Positions 59,739 to 64,000 of a DNA stretch of 64,000 nt are shown here, one piece after another; within the stretch, counting starts at the first letter, position 1; every line of letters starts with the position of its first letter. The notes under the pieces were generated by a model. That model was given only the letters and a program-made list of their open reading frames with translations, had not been told where the DNA came from and did no database searches. The position numbers and the translations under genes are program-made. The DNA lies in contig NC_079501.1 in assembly GCF_030052815.1 (NCBI RefSeq), positions 79,566,979-79,630,978 on the forward strand, read 5' to 3'. The stretch comes from Hevea brasiliensis (lineage: Eukaryota; Streptophyta; Magnoliopsida; Malpighiales; Euphorbiaceae).

Positions 59739-61399
59739 CCTAGGTCTAGTTTCATATCCATCATTAGCCCTATATGTCTAAATGTCATAATCATCATTAA
59801 TTGATATTTTTTTATTTGCCCAATAAATCAAAAAAATTTTATGGCTAATATTGTAGCAATTTAAAAGTTTATTGATTGGCCCAATCATATGTCTAAATGT
59901 CATAATCATCATTAATTGATATTTTTTTATTTGCCCAATAAATCAAAAAAATTTTATGGCTAATATTGTAGTAATTTAAAAGTTTATTGATTGGCCCAAT
60001 TAAGCAAAAAATTAATGTGTTCATATTTTAATTTTTAAAAGAGTAGTTTTATTAACATAAAAAATTGAAAAATTGGTGGCCAACATTTTTAAAATTTTCC
60101 TTTAATTTATTAAAAAAAAGTAATTTAAAAATATTCAAATTATGAGTTAAATAAACAAAACGCTTTTGTGTAAATGTTGTATCCTTCAAATCGAACTCAA
60201 GGGTTTGAAACAGAGCCATCCAAAATTTTAATTTTTAATTTAGAGTACTTTAATTATGCATATATTTTTAACTGTCTCTCACGTTTATCCTCAAAAAAAA
60301 CCTTAATAAAAGTTTAAAAGGTTCATTTTTTTATTAGCCCAATTAAATTAAAAATTTAATGAGTACATATTCTAATAATTTGAAACTTATTTTTTTACTG
60401 GCCTAACTTAGTTGAAAAATTGGTTGCCGATATCTTTTAAATTTACCTTCAAGTAATAAAAAGAATTTAAAAAGAATTAAATTGCGAGCAAGGTATATAA
60501 AACACATACATATCCGTCACTGGCCCCATGTATCTAAATGTTATAATCGCTATTAATTGATATTTTTTGTTGGCCCAATAAAACAAAAAATTTAATAGGC
60601 CAATATGACAGTAAATTAAATTATTTTGTAGCCCAATTAAACAAAAATTAATGAATTTATTTTAATTTTTAAAAGGCTAGTTTTTATTGACATAACAAAA
60701 TGAAAAAAAAATTTCTTTAAGTAATGAAATAAAAAAAATTATTTTGAAAAAAATTTAAACTGTGAGCTAAATACAGAAAATGGCTAGGTCTAATGTTGCA
60801 TATATCTAACATCGAACTCGGGGCTCAAAACAAAACCATAGCCCCTCAAAAAATTTAATTTTTAACTTAGAGTACTTTAATTATGGGTATGTTCTTAGGT
60901 GTCTCTCACGTTTAGCCTTAAAAAAATCTTAACAAAATTTTCAAATGTTGATTTTTTTTATTAGCCTAATTAAATAAAAAATTTAATGAGTCTATATTCT
61001 AATAATTTGAAGCTTTTTTTTTTTAATTGGCTAAACTAAGTTGAAAAATTGGTAAACAATATTCTTTAAATTTACTTTTAAGTAATAAAAAAGAATTTGA
61101 AAATAATTAAATTGTGAGTAAGGTACAAAAAAACACTTAGGTCTAGTTATTATATCCGTCATTGGCTCCATACATCTAAATGTTATAATCATTATTAGTT
61201 GATATTTTTTTATTAGACCAATAAAGAAAAAAATTTAAAGGCCAATATTTTAATAATTTAAAAGGTTTTTTACTGGCTCAATTAAGAAAAAAAATTAATG
61301 AGTCCATATTTTAATTTTTAAAAGATTAATTTTTATTGACCTAAAAAAATTAAAAAATTATTGGCCCATATTTTTAAATTTTTCTTTAATTAAAAAAAT
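59739..61399. repeat. AT-rich tandem array, right segment
   Basis: It resumes the dimeric array after element E ('CTAGGTCTAGTTTCATATCC', compare 'GGGTCTAGTAATTATATCC' near 5277). It spans about 2.5 units, with landmarks near 60287 and 60907 (about 620 bp apart). It includes a nearly perfect 115-bp local duplication at 59773-60000. No gene is seen. Confidence 0.8.
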
Positions 61400-61409
61400 T
61401 GTAATGACC

Positions 61410-63520
61410 TAACTCTATGGGCTGGACCGGCATTAGAACTTGAGCTAGCCTAAAGCCCCTGAAGCCTATAATAAGACTCATTATTACAAAACCCATAACC
61501 AGACCCAAACTCAGGGCCCAACACACAAGATAAAATAAAATATTATAATTATATTTGAGTCATCTTAGCCCAAAAGGTATGGCACATACACAACTAAGGG
61601 AGCCCAGGTCACCTGATATCCAACATACATAATCCATTTAATTATTAAATAATTAATAACATAATATATTAATACAAGTTAGTGTCGCAACAGCGTTCTA
61701 AGAGTGAAATAAACAAATAAGTAAATAATTAACTAAACAAAGTAAAAACTACTACTAAGCAATATGACAACCTGCAAAGAAAAATGCAAGTTAGACTTTG
61801 CAGAAAAAAATGCTCCTCTTTTAACCTAGAAGAATATATTAAATAGGAATAAATGTCCTACTCTGAGAGTTCAGATATTGATTATAATTATAATTTTTAT
61901 AACTATCTATTTCTAATGTAGTCCATTGATGAAAATGGATCAAACAAAGAAATCACTCAATCCTCGCATGAAAGGATGAATTGGAGCTACACATGCACCC
62001 ATAATATATAATGGGAGCTGACCCCATACCCTAGCTTTCTTAAATCCAACATATTATCTTAAACCTTTTCTATGAGAGTCAGTGAAATATAGTGCTATAC
62101 CTACCCCACATTGGCAAGAGTTAGATGATCCATATAACTGTCATACCTATCTCACCCATCCATATCCATATCCATGGGAGTCAGTGAAATTCTCATGCCA
62201 TACCTACCCTAAGATTTCCACATCCAAAATACATATATATAAAGCTCTAACTTATCCCCAAGGAGACATAACATAGAAAATTATAATGCATAAAAAATTA
62301 GGGAATGCTCCTAATAATATAACTAATTACATGTGCATAAAGGAATGCATGGGCATGCCACAAAATATAAAATATAAAAATTATAAATAATAATGAAATT
62401 ATGAAAATAATCAATATCTAACTCACAAACTATCAGGCCCAACTTTTAGACCAGACTGGCACTAGAACTGAGGTCAGCATAATGCCCTCAAAGCCCGTAA
62501 TAAGCATACGTAACTACAACCTAACAACTAAACCCAAAATGGAGGGCCTAACTTAAGAAAACAAACGGATCGAGTCCGGTTATAAAATTAACAATCCAAT
62601 GGAGAGGAAAACTCACCTGACCTATAACATAATTAAAAAAAACTCACAAATTGGGGAGCTTAACTTACCTTTTCAAATCACAATCATATCCAATATCATA
62701 ATGGGAACTCAGCTCACCTCAAATGCATACTAAGTTTAAAAAATTAGTTTTACATCACAAGGACATTTAAAACAGTCACTATGGAGTTCTTGATATAAAT
62801 TAAAAAAAAAATGCAGTTAATACATCAACAGTTTAAGTTTCCATGCTAGAAAGAAAGCATGTTAACTTTAAAATAACATCCACTTGTCAACTAAGAAAAA
62901 TAACTAAACAGGAGTGAGTATTCAACTCAAAGAGTTAGATATTGATTATAATTATAATTTCTATAGCTATCTAAAATTAATGCAATCCTAAGCATGAAAA
63001 TGCACACCGAGCACTTATATCAAGCAAATCACCTAATTCTCACACAAAAAGATAATTTGGAGCCACACATGTACTCAGAATAACATTTCCATACCTATTA
63101 TGGGACCTAATCCTCTATCCAGCTCTTTTATTCCAAGAGTTGCTAGCAAGCTCAACTCAAGCTAGACTTTCACTTAAATTCATGTATGAGGGCCAGGGAA
63201 ATCAACTCAAAGTCGGGGTGAGGCGCTCACCCCGACTTTCAATATCCATGAGGATCGAGTTCCAGTAAGACTAGCTCAAGCCATGACTACCCATCCAATC
63301 CATATCCATCATGTACCATATATACAAATAACACACACAATTTCAAATTATCATTAGGGCAACAGTCACAGACAATTAATAACAATTAAACGTGCCTCAA
63401 TAAGAATGCTCGTAATTTGTTTTAACTAATTATATGCATCAATAAATATTTATAAAAATGCATGAGCATGCCAAGAATATTAATAATATTAAAATTAAAA
63501 AAAAATCAATCTCTAACTCA
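61410..63520 (+). repeat. Imperfect 1.07-kb tandem duplication inside repeat G
   Basis: Matching landmarks are: 'GATATTGATTATAATTATAA' at about 61873 and 62938, 'CATGGGCATGCC' at 62348 versus 'CATGAGCATGCC' at 63460, and 'TCTAACTCACA' at about 62416 and 63511. The offsets are 1065 to 1112 bp. Confidence 0.7.
63209..63239. other. Perfect GC-rich hairpin, 14-bp arms
   Basis: AAAGTCGGGGTGAG (63209-63222), loop GCG, CTCACCCCGACTTT (63226-63239). It stands out in AT-rich surroundings. It is not present at the matching place of the first 1.07-kb unit. Confidence 0.9.
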
Positions 63521-64000
63521 CAGACTAGTTGACCCAGATATAGCTAGTTCGGCTGTAAGAGAAAAAACTGGCCGGCACCGATTACCTATATAGATACACT
63601 AACCTCTATCAATTGACTAAAAAAAAAATAAATTTTAAACTAAAGAAGTAAAGAAATTAATCCTAGGTTATTGCCAAAATTTTGACAGAATCTCCTCTAT
63701 AACTAGACCTGACCCCTTGCAATTAAACTCAACATACAGCATCAACAATAACCCAAATTGGCCTCAGGCCCACAACAACTCATAATGCCCATCCGAGGCC
63801 TACATCAAACCTAATCTAAGTCCATATCTCCAATCTCCAGCTTGGGTCCTTAACTCATCTATAATCCAATTAAAACCACAATCTCGAAAGCTCTTACTAA
63901 AATATTATGATATAATTATAATCAGATTCATCCATAAAACCTCAATTTCATATTAAATTTCTAATGAAAATTCAACAATTACATCAACTTACACAAATTT

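Larger units (their letters stand above)
61400..64000 (+). repeat. Dispersed LTR-like repeat G, 5' part (runs off right edge)
   Basis: It starts TGTAATGACCTAAC directly after the array and leaves the window at 64000. Its last 460 bp align with 2640-3080. It contains an imperfect tandem duplication of about 1.07 kb and a GC-rich hairpin at 63209-63239. No coding region is recognised. The ORF at 62082-62276 has no known motif. Confidence 0.5.

Overview
This is a gene-poor plant nuclear window made almost entirely of nested LTR retrotransposons. The plant origin is shown by chromovirus (Tekay/Del-like Ty3-gypsy) polyproteins with C-terminal chromodomains, an Athila-like Ty3-gypsy element with a tRNA-Asp-type primer site, tRNA-iMet-type primer sites in the chromoviruses, and AT-rich intergenic tandem repeats. 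A dicot, perhaps a woody Euphorbiaceae-like genome, is a guess. I found no host protein gene, tRNA, rRNA or CRISPR array. Every recognisable coding region belongs to a retroelement, and every one is broken.

Layout. 1-2623 is the end of a chromovirus LTR entering from the left. 2624-4213 is the end of a dispersed LTR-like repeat (called G), which reappears at 61400-64000. Between the two G pieces lies an AT-rich tandem array (about 660-bp dimeric unit), seen at 4214-6080, 18319-18770 and 59739-61399. It is split by two insertions. Element A (6081-18313, minus strand, TSD AGATC) is a complete-length chromovirus with 3.7-kb LTRs. Element E (18771-59738, minus strand) is an old Athila-like element.

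Element E is itself split. Element D (23412-44062, plus strand, TSD CTTTT) is a chromovirus with a truncated 3' end. Its 5' LTR contains element C (26359-38232, minus strand, TSD CTGAC), another complete-length chromovirus. Element F (48851-56620, plus orientation, TSD TCCTC) sits in the E gag region. F consists of two 3.8-kb LTRs around only 213 bp of internal DNA, so it is non-autonomous. Removing the insertions restores the order array > E > D > C, a four-level nest. E also carries a duplicated, fused integrase/3' UTR segment, suggesting recombination between two Athila copies.

How the parts relate. In each chromovirus the order is LTR, PBS, gag (zinc knuckle), protease, reverse transcriptase, RNase H, integrase with chromodomain, polypurine tract, LTR. 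Rough LTR-pair differences counted by eye over short stretches give A youngest (about 2%), C and D about 5%, F several percent, and E oldest (about 15%), in agreement with the nesting. Many nonsense codons are Gln or Trp codons changed by C-to-T/G-to-A transitions, as expected of cytosine-methylated DNA.

The most interesting non-coding signals are a two-hairpin structure conserved with compensatory changes in all chromovirus-type LTRs, the minimal-interior element F, the same-phase junctions of repeat G with the tandem array, and a GC-rich perfect hairpin at 63209-63239.
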